DNA from: Adiantum capillus-veneris | Taxonomy: Eukaryota; Streptophyta; Polypodiopsida; Polypodiales; Pteridaceae | Assembly: GCA_014529385.2 (NCBI GenBank) | Contig: CM043963.1 | Span: 63,354,469 to 63,418,468, forward strand | Direction: 5' to 3' | Length of the DNA stretch: 64,000 nt | Shown: positions 9,005-20,560 of the stretch, in pieces | How the letters are laid out: every line of letters begins with the position of its first letter | Position numbering within the stretch: position 1 is the stretch's first letter | The notes under the pieces: model-generated | What the model was told of the DNA's origin: nothing | Database searches by the model: none | The model's input: the letters and a program-made list of their open reading frames with translations, nothing else | Program-made: the position numbers and the translations under genes

Positions 9005-12000
9005 TTAAGAGATCTCTCTCTCATCCTCGCATAGCTCAGTATAACTTCCTATATCTATATAAAGCTCTTCGTTTAAACAGATGTCCTCTGTTTCATTTTG
9101 TAGATCCTCTGCATGCACCCCATATAGAGTAGCATCTTGATGGTCATCTGGCACCATCTCAGCGGCTTCTGATTGAGCATCTTCTCTGATCTCCTCCATT
9201 GATGCCGTTGTGATTGCCACATGGTAGCCTTCATATGTCCTTGCACTATGAGGGGTTACCTCTATGACGTACCACCAATTTGATGTAGACTTTGTAGGAT
9301 GAAATATTACCTGCCAGAGCCACATAACTTACATGAGAGCTTTCAAGCACATAACTTCTAAAAGGGAGATGTTAATTATTTACATACTTACTTGTTCACA
9401 ATGCTTGGGTAGTACGAAAGTGTCTCTTAGGTCAGTCCATTTCTTAGTTGAATCCACCTCAAGAAAACCAGACTCTCCTCTACGCACAGTACATTACGAC
9501 CCTCCATGATTATCTTGAACCATTGCACGTCGAACAAGTCGATAAAAAATCCTCTATAATCGATCCTCAAAATCTCTTGTAGCACGCCGAAGTAAGTGAG
9601 TTCCGCCACCACAGGATCTGCATCAGAGGAACTTCGTCGACTAGACTGTTCAAATTTTGCCATGATTCCACAATCTTGAGTAAAATGCTTTTTGTCGATC
9701 CATTCCACCCTAAAATGTCGACCTTTACACAATGTTGCTGTGTATGACTTATACTACAACGAACAAAGATTATGAGTGGCCATTCAAACGTCTAGAAAGT
9801 CACTAGCTAGTCGTACATTGCAAACTTACCTTGGTCGCGCAACCCCGAGAGTACTCCCACTCTTCCTCAGTCGCTTCTTCACCGCACTGTTGTGCGCTTT
9901 TCAATTGGTTGTGTAATTATCTTAAGCTCATGAATGTTGGTAGGCTCTCCAGACCCGTCGGATAGTGCATCGGTGGTCGTCTTCCCCGTCTCCACTCGAT
10001 TCGTGCCCTTTGTCGCTCTTGCTTTGCATCCTCATATTGTGAAATCCACTTTTGCATCACTGGATTGTGAAGCATGCAAAATCGTTTGATTTTAGCCTCT
10101 AGATCTTCCGTCATCTTCTTCTCAACACCGAGATTACACATGACAATCCCAGATATGCGCTCATCATCTATGGTTCGCCATAGCGTGTCCCGGGCTTTAT
10201 CAAATCCGTCTAGCCACTCTCCAATATACACTAGGGACTCTGATACCAGCCAACCTTTTGCCATGCTACCCTCCGGACGTGCCTTTTGACGCACATATCC
10301 CTTGAGCGTTTTCATGAAACGTTCTAAGAAGAACATCCATCTGGAATGTACTGTGCCAGCTATTTTCACCTGAATGGTTAGCATGGTAGTAGGAAAATGT
10401 TTCTCAAACATGCACACAAGCTCCGCAGCATTTAGTTTGGCGAATGGTATGGAGTCTACGTTGATCTCCTTTTGTGAGATCCATTGCACCAGCTTCGCAA
10501 GTTTGTAGATTGTGTTATGGACGTCGAGAGACAAACATCCCTCATGGAAATCGATAAAATAAACTGCAAAATATGTGCAACAATGATATTAAAGTACACA
10601 CACAAATTTGTTACACAATTTTCACTATGATATATTCCACTATGAACGTACCTGACACATTTTATGCCAGTTGTGTGACTTCAAACCGGTAATATTTCCT
10701 TCTTTAGTAAAACACGTTCGGAGCGAGTGCATTACGCCAGTGGGGGTCCGCAAATATCGAATGGTCTCTTTTACTTTGCGTTCTTGGGCTCCTGTGAAAA
10801 TCCATGGTGCTTTAGGGAGTTTTATCGATCCATCGGACGCTGTTTGCGGCCAATATTGCTCCATACGATCCACATTTCTAAGGTCAACCCTGGATCCCAA
10901 AGTATCTTTCTTGCCGGTCAGATGGTCCCATAGTAGATTACCCACATTCTTGAATATGTGCATTGGATTGAGCAAGTGATTGATCATGAGTCGGGGCCAG
11001 TATGGTAACTCGTAGCATAGAGATAGTCTCTTCATCCCTGGGGGCAATCCGTCATCACACATCTCCTTCTGCTCTAACCATACTTGTGCAGACATCCTCG
11101 GTGGCTCTCTTCCCAAAAAGCCGGCGCATAACACATGATTCTCTGGAAGATACGCTTGATGACCTTCATAGATTTGCTTCTTCAATGAAGGCGACCTACG
11201 TGCATTCAGTCTAGGTCCACATGTGACACATGCTCTGTATCCGCTTGTTTGAAGCCCTGTAGGTATACACATGATAATAGATCATCTTCAAAACACACAG
11301 ATTTACAGTGTCTGAGTGAGGAGTGTAAATAGATCACCTGAGCATTCTGTTAGTCCGGGATAGTCATGCATGGTCCACATTAGAATGCCTCTGATCAAAG
11401 CATTCCGTCGACCTGTGTGTCGACTCATATCTACCACTTCTATGACAATTCACAATTGTTGTAGCTCTTCCAATAGTGATCAAAGATACACATCCATATT
11501 CTTCACTTTATATCGCCCTGGCACAATCCAGCTTAGCCATAGGTGCCCCTTCTTCGTAGTCAACCACGGGGGAATGTTGTAGTTGACGATGACAACGCGC
11601 CATACACTGTAAGATTTTGATCTTTGACCAAATGGATTTATGCCATCCATAGCCAGGCCTAAGCGCAAATTTCGAGCTTCCCTGGCAAAATCCGACCATG
11701 TTCCATCTATATGTTTCCAGGCTGCGCAATCTGCAGGAATCCGTAGCACACCATCCAAAGATTTATTCTCCTCATGCCATGATGCTAGGGCGGCCATGGA
11801 CTTACATTCAAAGAAATGCTTGATGCGAGGAAGCAGAGAAAAATGTCGCAAAACCTTTTGCGGAATTTTTGTCCCGTGGAGATCTACTTGATATCTCTCG
11901 GAATCACATTTTGGACACTTCTCCATGTCTATGTATTCCCCTCTGAAAATAATAGAGTCATTAGAACAAGCGTGGATCGAATTGTAATCCATCCCCAAGT

Positions 12001-12703
12001 TTCGCAAAATCTTTCTTGCTTCCTCTTGGGAATCTGGCATCACATTATCAGCTGGTAGTATGTGCTGTTTGAGCAATCTACACAACATAAAAATACGGTA
12101 CAGTTGTGTAAAAATCTATCAGATCATTATACATTTAGAGTTTTATTAAAGTAAACTAATTGTAACAGATCACCTGAAAAGCGTTGTGACGCTAGTGTCA
12201 CTCCATCCAAACTTTGCTTGCATGTTGAGAAGAACCAGGAGTGCTTTCAATCTAGACACACGTGCTCCATTATAGAATGGCGTATCGGCTTCACTTTTCA
12301 TATCATCATAGATAAGCCTTTCTGAATCCATGATCGTCTCGATCATTTCATCAATCTCGGGCTCAAACATTGCCTCGTTGGGAATGTGGTCTGCATGACA
12401 ACCCCTTGAGCTGTCAGAGGCTCCTTGTGGCCTCACATATGCTGCTTGACCAAAGCGCCTGCGAACAAGTCTATTGGGTTGGAAGATTGCTGCTTGTTGG
12501 CCAGCGTCAAAGTCCGACGAGTTATAATTGGCAACAATTCGATCTATAATAGATGGATCGAACTCGCCAAATTCGCGAACGTGCTGCAAAGAAACACGTC
12601 TTGTCCGTCGCACAGCATGCTTGCATTGATTACAAGGATATAAGACCCTCGTTGAGAGATAGGTGTTTCGGTTAGATGGCCCCACATCCTCGTCACTACT
12701 CAT
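9005..12703 (-). pseudogene. CACTA transposase (Tnp2 type), element B copy
   Basis: Same exon structure and domains as 2475-6070, in mirror image. Exon 1 (12703-12175) reads open for 177 codons from the ATG at 12703, through the region where element A is frameshifted. The Tnp2 core lies at 12075-10660 and retains the 12 codons missing in A (YELPYWPRLMINHLL is visible). DUF4218-like sequence follows at about 10580-9840, and a DUF4216-like C-terminus ends at 9005. Lesions are TGA at about 11478-11480 where A has Arg, a 30-bp deletion after LTIQV near 10370, a stop near 9927, and frame breaks in the 3' exons. The A and B lesions differ, so the two copies decayed largely independently after diverging. 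Confidence 0.88.
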
Positions 12704-13199
12704 AATGAGGATAAAAATCTTATAACCTGGACAACAAATTTAATATTCTATTGGAATTCTTCGTCTTTTATCTCTCTCTCTCTCTCTCTCTCTCTCTTTG
12801 TTCACATTGTAAACTACCTCACATTCTCTAGTCATGTCCAATCCCCGCACACCTCGGTCTAGAGGTGCACGGAGATCAGAACCACCGGGTTATAATCTCG
12901 TCTTTATTGGTCAATACCTATATTTGTGGGTACAAGAAATCTACACACCCACGTCTACATGATACTACATGTAGTGAACAAAACCCCTTTGCCTCTTCTC
13001 TAGCTGTAGCATTTCACAGCATCTTAACATCTTTTCACAGTAGATCTTTTCACCATTCGTCTAACTCTAATTTTTTTACCATAATCTCGAAGTTAGACTC
13101 TAATATAAAAACTCAATCCAAAATCTTATCTTAAATCTAACCTAATTGAACATGTGGTGATTCTCTCCATTGAAGGGTAAAAGACATACCAAACTCTAC

Positions 13200-13320
13200 T
13201 TCTCAACTTTTAGAGCTGCAATGCGGGATCTAGAGTGCTCCTCCTCTGACAATCTGCAAGCTTTCTCCAGTTTGTCCAACGCCATTTTTCTCCAATATGC
13301 AAGCTTTTTGTTGATATTTC
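13200..13320 (-). pseudogene. Probable captured host gene fragment in element B
   Basis: Read on the - strand, this gives a coherent helical peptide reading NKKLAYWRKMALDKLEKACR followed by LSEEEHSRSRIAALKVEK and a stop. Its codon and residue pattern is that of a normal protein C-terminus. Nothing similar exists in the matching interval of element A, where an HMA fragment sits instead. I do not recognise the gene. A chance open stretch is possible, but the residue pattern is unlike the surrounding AT-rich repeats. Confidence 0.45.
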
Positions 13321-13354
13321 ATTCTTTCCCAACGTCACCATGAAATGCATTTCC

Positions 13355-13590
13355 GCATGTAAGGATGGGTGAAATGTTTCGGACCTTGAAACGTTTCGCT
13401 CACCAAGTGAAACACAAACCATCTAATTAACAATAAGTTATCATAGTTTTAGTTTCAAAGTCGGTAAACGCACGTTTCGGTCTAACGTTTCACTGCCGTC
13501 TCATTTTGGATTGAAACGTTTCGTGGTAAAACTCCGCGTTTCAAGGTGAAATGTTTCGGCCTTGAAACGTTTTGCGGTTACACTGTTCTT
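13355..13590. repeat. Cluster of GAAACGTTTC-type palindromes
   Basis: GAAACGTTTC and close variants (GAAATGTTTC, AACGTTTCAC, GCGTTTCAAGG) recur at least eight times, often preceded by CCTTG. This could be a small nested non-autonomous element or a protein-binding cluster. No boundaries with target duplications were found. Confidence 0.55.
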
Positions 13591-13737
13591 TCCCCAGGCG
13601 ATGCAAACACAACAAATTAACCACATTGTGAGTGTGAGAGAGAGAGAGAGGGACTCACCATTTCTGACAAGCGTCGGCGGCTCTCTAAGTTGCGCCTACA
13701 CGAAAATCTAAATCTAACCTTATCTTAAACGATAAAA

Positions 13738-14800
13738 AGAAGAAAATGGTATTAACTTTCTATCACCCAAGTGTGGTAGATTGGTTATATTGCCATTTTC
13801 CTCTTCAATAACATGTAAATAACGTAAATAACGTAAATAAACCTAAATCTAATCTAATATAACATAAATCTAAATCTAACGTAAATAAACCTAAATCTAA
13901 TCTAATATAACGTAAATCTAAATCTAACGTAAATAAACATAAATCTAATCAAACGTAAATCTAACTAAAAATAAATCTAAATCTAATCTAATTTAACTTA
14001 AATAAACCTAAATCTAATTTAACGTAAGTCTACATCTAACCTAATCTTTAACGTCTTTTGGGATAGTTTCCTACGACGTTAAAACTCTCTTCTTCTTGTG
14101 TGTGTGTGTGTGGATGTATGTGTGCCAATAAAAAGAGATAAATGGTATAACCTTTCTATCACCCAATTAGTGTGGTAGATTGGTTATGCCATTTCTCTCT
14201 TGAATAATAGGTCTTGAGTTCAACTCCTCGTCGGCTAGATCTTTAGGTCTTTTTAATTAGTTTCATACGACGCTTGGGTGATAGAAAATGGTATTAACTT
14301 TCTATCACCCAAGTGTGGTAGATTGGTTATATTGTCATTTTCCTCTTCAATAACATGTAACTAACGTAAATAAACCTAAATCTAATCTAATATAACATAA
14401 ATCTAAATCTAATGTAAATAAACCTAAATCTAATCTAATATAACGTAAATCTAAATCTAACGTAAATAAACATAAATTTAATCAAACGTAAATCTAATTA
14501 AAAATAAATCTAAATCTAATCTAATTTAACTTAAATAAACCTAAATCTAATTTAACGTAAGTCTACATCTAACCTAATCTTTAACGTCTATTGGGAGAGT
14601 TTCCTACGACGTTAAAACTCTCTTCTTCTTGTGTGTGTGTGGATGTGTGTGTGCCAATAAAAAGAGATAAATGGTATAACCTTTCTATCACCTAAGTGTG
14701 GTAGATTGGTTATGCCATTTCTCTCTTGAATAATAGGTCTTGAGTTCAACTCCTCGTCGGCTAGATCTTTAGGTCTTTTTAATTAGTTTCCTATGACGTT
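13738..14800. repeat. ~542-bp direct duplication in the leader of element B
   Basis: The segment beginning AAAATGGTATTAACTTTCTA at about 13744 recurs at about 14286 and both copies run for roughly 500 bp. Within each are short tandem CTAAATCTAA / ACGTAAAT units. Element A has related sequence at 1110-2110 in inverse orientation. Confidence 0.8.
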
Positions 14801-15009
14801 AAATTAAACTCTCTTCTTCTCGGGTGTGTGTGTGTGTGTGTGGGTGTGTGTTGATGCCAATAAAAAAAGAAGAAAAATGGTATAACTTTTCCATCACCGA
14901 AGTGTGATAGATTGGTTATGCCATTTCCCTCATGAATAACAGATCGACTAGATCTTTAAGGTCTGGTCTCTTGGGATAGTTTCCTACGATGTTAAGACTC
15001 TCTTCTTCT

Positions 15010-15013
15010 TCTT

Positions 15014-15060
<47 letters not shown>

Positions 15061-15197
15061 GTGTGTATGCATTCTTTGTTTATGCATTTGTGTGTGTGTT
15101 TTTGGTTTATGCATGCTCTCTCTCTCTCTTCCTCTCTCAATGTATGTGTGCATTCTTTGTTTATGCATGTGTGTGTGCGTTTTTTGTTTATGCTTGT

Positions 15198-15236
<39 letters not shown>

Positions 15237-15243
15237 AGCACAA

Positions 15244-15279
<36 letters not shown>

Positions 15280-15350
15280 GGAGAGAGAAAGAGGGGAAGG
15301 GAACATGAGAGTGAGGAGAGGGAAGGAGCATACCTGGCTCTCCTTCCTCT

Positions 15351-15401
<51 letters not shown>

Positions 15402-15420
15402 GGGGGAGAAGAAAGAGAGA
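15010..15420. repeat. CT, GT and GA microsatellites with a G homopolymer in element B
   Basis: Long CT runs alternate with GTGTGT blocks and TTTGTTTATGCATG units, ending in a run of about 22 G at 15385-15406. The open frames here are low-complexity artefacts. Confidence 0.9.
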
Positions 15421-15520
15421 GAGAGGGAGAGCGTTACCTTCCTTGCTTGAGCGCGTCGAAAACTTAGATCTGAGATTTGAGTTCTTGGACGCTCTCGGTT
15501 ATTTTTTTTAGCCCTGTCGG

Positions 15521-15651
15521 CGTCGCTATATGCGTCGCTATGTTACAAGTAACATAGCGATGCCTATAGCGACGCATATAGCGACGCCCTGCTTTTTCAT
15601 GTTTGAGCATCGCACTACGTGCGTCGCTACTATTAAGCACGTCTTGGAGTG
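15521..15651 (-). repeat. 5' subterminal hairpin and degenerate terminal repeat of element B
   Basis: 15521-15590 is a near-perfect inverted repeat of GGCGTCGCTATATGCGTCGC centred on GTTACAAGTAAC. The terminus on the - strand is CACTCCAAGAC (15651-15641), differing from element A's CACTACAAGAG at two positions. The mutated CACTA end may have immobilised this copy. Confidence 0.75.
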
Positions 15652-15654
15652 CAT

Positions 15655-16853
15655 GGAGCCTCTCGCTCATAGGCTACACCTGTATCAGCTTCCATAGAAT
15701 CATCTGCCGGAGCTAACTCTCCACAGCTATACACAAACTCTGAAACCTCAAAGCACACCTCTACATGCTCACCAAGGCAAGGTTGCCCCACCCCCTGCAT
15801 AAATAAATCACTTAGACATACCTCCGCTTTTGATTCTAGCTCCTGCAAGTCATTCTCAAATACCTTCTCTTCAATTAAGTCTGATACACCATCAAACCAT
15901 ACCTCTTTATCCAATAGGGACTCACCATCACACGACATTTGATAGGGCTGCTCGACTGACAGATTCACATAAGGTGAAACACTATACGTCTCTTCAACCA
16001 TTAGCTGGGTGGAAGGCAACTCGCATACACTGTTCATCACTTCATCTACATGAAAAACATCATAAGTTTGGTACCTCGAAGACATGGACTCCGTCTCCCA
16101 CGTAGCATCTGCATCCAACCTGTTGCTCGAGATATGAGAACTGCCAGATTCCTCTTTTGAACCTCTCAATTCTTGGACCATGGCTACCTTCCTCGTTGCT
16201 GGTTCTGGAACTGACACTTCGCCTTGAAGGCCTTTTACCACCTCACTCTCTTGAGAAAGCAAGCTGTGTGGCACCCTGAATATACTTCTCTGCACATTTT
16301 AAGCCCTGGTTGACACTTCTTCTACCTCTTCTAGCCTGGCATCAACTTCCCGTGCTTTGACCACAATTATATCAACAAAAAAAGACGCTTTTACCTCTTG
16401 ATGCTCATCAACCTGTTTGGGCTTAGGTCCACTGACTGTCGTGATTTTCGACTTTAGCTATCCTGCCTCCATCTTCTTCTTCATCTTTTGACTCTTTGCT
16501 TTGGCGACTCTGACAGCTTCGTCATAAGTGCTTGGATCTTCATACTCCACTCTCTCGAACATAGGGATGCAAGAATGATAAAAACTTTTCCCACTTAAAG
16601 AATCCCGCATTGGTTGCTTGGGTAGCAGCCAAAAAATCCCCCCAACAGGCTTCAAAATTATCAACAAACGCATCAAAATTTTCACTTACTTCCTGCTGCA
16701 AGCCTTTGCATCATCATAAATAGCTCAAAATCAGCTATCCAGTTGTCTGCATCTTCATCTCCTTAATTTAAACACTGGACCAAACTCCTGCTTCATCTTG
16801 ATTCACGAACACTTGGTCAGGAAGCAATCAGTGGATCCTCATTGGGGGCACCA
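15655..16853 (-). pseudogene. Relic of a gag-encoding LTR retrotransposon
   Basis: The - strand shows pieces of a Retrotrans_gag-type protein. DNWIADFELFMMMQRLAAGS is encoded near 16770-16690 and FERVEYEDPSTYDEAVRVAK near 16560-16500. An acidic, Cys-containing C-terminal region is open from 16295 to the CACTA boundary. Just upstream, 16853-16833 reads TGGTGCCCCCAATGAGGATC, closely related to the primer-site region of the gag-only element at 51404-51421 (TGGCGCCCCCACGGAGGATC). The order PBS, gag, acidic tail is the same in both, so this is likely an older relative. CACTA element B inserted in or just after the tail. No protease, reverse transcriptase or integrase is present, and several frame breaks make it non-functional. 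Confidence 0.65.
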
Positions 16854-19282
16854 CAAGATGGAAAGGGGGAAGTGGGAAAACCACCAGCACACTTGGTGAA
16901 TGCCTCTATAGCCCAATGATATGACATCACCCCTATCCCCTAGCAAACACACACCTAGACTCACAAATTGGAAACAATTATTGACGAAGCCCGATCCTGA
17001 CCAACCCCGATTGCACACACCCAATCACAAAGCATATCATCATGGTTTCCTCATTAACCCTTCACTGCACCTTTCTCTATATATTGATCGATAACCTCGG
17101 ACCTTTGCAAAAAACGCTAGCATACACCCAGGCTATGCCAAGCCGACACCCACTTTGCATACTCGATACCCACGCAAAGGAATACTCACACACCCATATG
17201 GTGACAAACAAGATCAAAGGACGAGAATGTTCATTTGAACAATAACAATATAATAGCTTATGGTGACATTGATGCCATTAGCTTCATTTGGAGAGTGTAA
17301 AATGCAGCTCTCTCCTGCAAACGACTTCCCGTCTGCAGCCCTCAACACCTCTTTTTGGCCCCCGTTCTCTCCCTTTGATATGGCAACCCCTTCCACACCT
17401 TTGCCTCCTTATTCTCCTCTGACGCTTCAAAAACTGTTGCAGTCGGCCATCACCTTCAACCACCTCTCGGCCAAACTCCTCAAGCGATGCCCACCTCCTC
17501 GTGCTCAGGTCCACCACACCTTACTGCGGCCCTTCGATCCCTTGCTTATGAATGGCCCTAAACTGCTCACGACACCTCCACCCCGTTGTTTTCACGGCAC
17601 CCTCCACACCTGCTGCTTCCTTGTAGCGGCTCTACAGCCCCTTCCTCTCTCTTGCCCCTTGCCGATGGCCTCTGTCTGCTCCCATGTAAAGGGCGGCCCC
17701 TACTGCAGCTCTTCCAAGACTGCTCCCTCGTCCCCTGCACCCGATATGCCACACCGTGGCTTTCCCCTTCTCTGTAAACTCCTCCCACCTCTGCTGTAGC
17801 GCTTGGCCTACCCCTTCATTCCCTTCTCATGCAGCCCATGGCGGCCCACATCTCTTCCTCATCCTCTGGCAACTCCTCCACAACTCCTGCCGTTGCAGCC
17901 GCGCGACCACCGGCTCTTACTGGCGGTCCCTTCTTGGCCCTCTGTGGCCGGCCATGGCTCCTAGTCCTCCTCCCGATGACGGACTCAAGCATTCCCTGCC
18001 ACCCCGTGGGTCATCTCCTGCATGGCCCACTACGCCACCCCGACTTACCCTCCTGTCCAGTGCTCCTACGAGCCCTCCTCGGCCCCCGTTCTCTCCCTTG
18101 ATCGGGCTCCCTTGCAGCCCCCTCTGCTTCATGCATCGCCCAGGTGGCGGCTCTCCCCCCATGCATGGTCACAAATGGCGCCTCCTTCTCTGTCTGCACT
18201 ACGCGTGGACTGCAATAGCCACACGTTTTTTTTTTTGGTTCCTTTGAATAGCTTAAAGCTAAGCTTTTTTAAGCCTCGCTTGGTAACGTGTCCCACGTTG
18301 ACAATGGCGAAGTCCGGAAAACACATTGTTTGCCCTTTGACCACACTGCCTGCACCCCCACAGCACGATCTCGATCTTGGAGCTCCACCAATTTGAAACA
18401 TTTCCACTTAACTACCCATGCACTACCACGAAGGGACCATTTTCTGGGCCGATAATCTCACAATCGCAAACTCCTATCCACCCACATCCAAGCATCATGA
18501 AAGCTCGGACCTTGTCTAAGCAGTGTAAGCACTCAACATACTCAGCATGGTACTATTCCGTGCAAGAGACTTTAAGAGACCCAAGTGGCTGAGCTTGAAA
18601 ACCCCTGTTGGTCTGCTAAAGTCCACATTTGACATACACATCACGACAATGCCGGCCATACCTTGCATCAAATAGCCACAGAAACACTTTTCCATCTGCT
18701 TGCAAATATCCATGTACAAGCTTTCGAGCTCTCCCTGGGCCGACAAAAACTGGGTGCACCAACGTTCTTCATTCTGTTGTGCAACTAGTGAGGTCTCTGA
18801 CTGTGCACCATCGCGAATATGAGGACACCTACAAGGAAATATGTTGCCAAGGCTTTACCAAACAAGGGGAAGAATCATAGAATCATGGATGCAAGGTCCC
18901 CCCTCACAAGTACAAAATCTCTTGGGAGCATCAACACCCCAAACACAAGAGCTGGCAAGGGAGACTTCTCTGTGGAGAAATTAGCTAAGTCTGGAGCATC
19001 TTTTGGCGAGGATGAGACTCGATTATCTACAAATTCCAAAGGTTGGTGTTCCTCTTTTGCATGTGTACACTGTTGTTTTGTATCAGTGATTTGGTTTTTC
19101 TTTCATAAAAGGTAGTTATTGTCATTTGAAGATTTTGAGGTTTTGAGCCCAATCTTTTTTCTTGTTAAATTGCATGCATGCAACTGGGTGTATGGTATCT
19201 TGAGAGCTCTGCAATTTTTTTTTCATTGCATGCATGCAAATATATGTGCTATGAGCTGAATACAAATTTAAAGCTCTATAGG
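16854..19282. other. Interval without a recognised gene, possibly containing LTR remnants
   Basis: If the primer site at 16853-16833 is real, the adjoining DNA to the right should be the 5' LTR of the gag relic, but I found no second copy to delimit it. 17260-18210 is C-rich with Pro/Ser/Leu-rich frames on both strands and an internal imperfect repeat (the CCCGTTCTCTCCCTT motif at about 17362 and 18084). These frames look compositional rather than coding. 18219-18235 holds a T run. 18819-19039 is an exon-like open stretch (ARSPLTSTKSLGSINTPNTR is part) followed by AAAGGTTGG, which could be a donor. I cannot assign it. Confidence 0.4.
19278..19282. repeat. Left target-site duplication of the copia element (ATAGG)
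   Basis: ATAGG before the LTR is repeated exactly at 24742-24746. Confidence 0.9.
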
Positions 19283-19474
19283 TGTTGGGGTATAAAGCCC
19301 AATGTGGTCGCCCAGGTAAGTGGGCGGGCCGCCAGGTATGTACACATATTCTTTTGTTAAAACCTAATAAGAACTCACTATGCTCTACACATTACAACAG
19401 AGTGAGTTCACCATATTGTCATGCTCTTCTTCTTGCACTCTCTCTCGCGTCGCACTTCCGCTCGTACTCCTTCA
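19283..19474 (+). repeat. 5' LTR of the copia element
   Basis: 192 bp, TG...CA, direct repeat of 24550-24741. No unambiguous TATA box was identified. Confidence 0.95.
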
Positions 19475-19476
19475 AC

Positions 19477-19488
19477 TGGTATCAGAGC
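19477..19488 (+). promoter_or_regulatory. Primer binding site of the copia element
   Basis: TGGTATCAGAGC is complementary to the 3' end of plant initiator tRNA-Met and lies two bases after the LTR, the standard position. Confidence 0.95.
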
Positions 19489-20560
19489 TCAAATCGAGGC
19501 TCGGGGCAGCATTGTAGGAAGCCAGAGTCACCTGCTTAGATTGGACTGAGATTTGACAGGCGAAGACACGGCCCCAAATCTTGTGGGCAAGCCCAAAGGA
19601 CTTGGTGCTCTCAAAATTTCATTCTGAGGTCATCTAGGCCACCGTTCGGCTTCGACAAAGTTTTGCGCATGCCATTTTCAACTACGTGGTCTCGACGGGT
19701 GCAGATCCGACTCTGCAAGTTTGGGGTTTCGGCCTACGACTTCAGGTGCTGAGGATATTTGCACTTTCAGAGTGTTGATTTGTGGCTTTCTACACATCGA
19801 AGGACGGCTCACAGTTCTTGGAGGCGTGTCACATATGACACGGGCGCATTCTACACACAGACTATAGGCGACATCCACTAGTTCATCAAGTAGCTTGTGT
19901 TTGCTGCTTGATATTCCAGATTTCATCCTAACATTGCAGGTACTTCCACATGGGATGTATTGTCAGAGATGATGTATGTCTGTTGAGGGTTTGTTGGTTG
20001 TGGGTCACGCAGCAAACAACCGCCGTAGCGGTTACAACATACAATGGGAAATTTGTGGATGTATGACTTTGTGGGAAGTCTATGTACTGTCAGATTTATT
20101 GCAGCCTTTGTTGAGGGTCAAGTGAGGTTTTATTGAGCTGGGGGATTCTCGAATGTTGAGATCCTTTCGGTGATACAGGTCTTGGAGCGATCCCTCGAGC
20201 ACCCTTAGATAGGCAGCTAGGATGTATTGACTGTGAGTTAGACAGATGGGATTGCATCTTTGCTTTACTGCTATTGAGGCATTGTCGCAGTCTATGCTTA
20301 CAGGACAGTGAGAGTCAGTACAGGTGCAGGACAGGTTTACCCGCAACTTACTGTGTTAGAGAGACAATGTTTTTTGAGCTGTTTTTGGTCTATTTTTTAG
20401 TACACCAGAGCCATTTTACAAAGGAGACTCTGCCAAAATTTCTACAGAATCTGAAGCTTTCTTGGTTCATTTGACAAGTTGATATTGGTTCAGAGGTCAG
20501 TTTACAGGGGAAACTCTGTCGAATTTTTCCCAGGAAAGTAAACTACTATGAAGTGTAGCT

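Larger units (their letters stand above)
8236..15651 (-). mobile_element. CACTA element B (proximal part), host of nested element A
   Basis: The right terminus, read on the - strand, starts at 15651 with CACTCCAAGAC, a mutated form of CACTACAAGAG. It is followed by subterminal TAGCGACGC-type repeats, microsatellites, repetitive leader DNA, the transposase gene (12703-9005) and the start of the second gene (8720-8236). Element A interrupts it at 8235/425, and it resumes at 424 and runs off the window. Sequence and gene order match element A throughout. The internal leader differs: B has a ~542-bp direct duplication and a different captured fragment, but no HMA piece. The bases CAT at 15652-15654 may be its target duplication, but the partner lies outside the window. 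Confidence 0.9.

Noticed and set aside
14989..15511. Open frames over the right microsatellite block
   Set aside because: Same artefact in the mirror copy.
17260..18396. Pro/Ser-rich frames of up to 179 codons
   Set aside because: They are open on both strands in C-rich DNA, with no recognisable domain and no support from codon pattern. Composition explains them.
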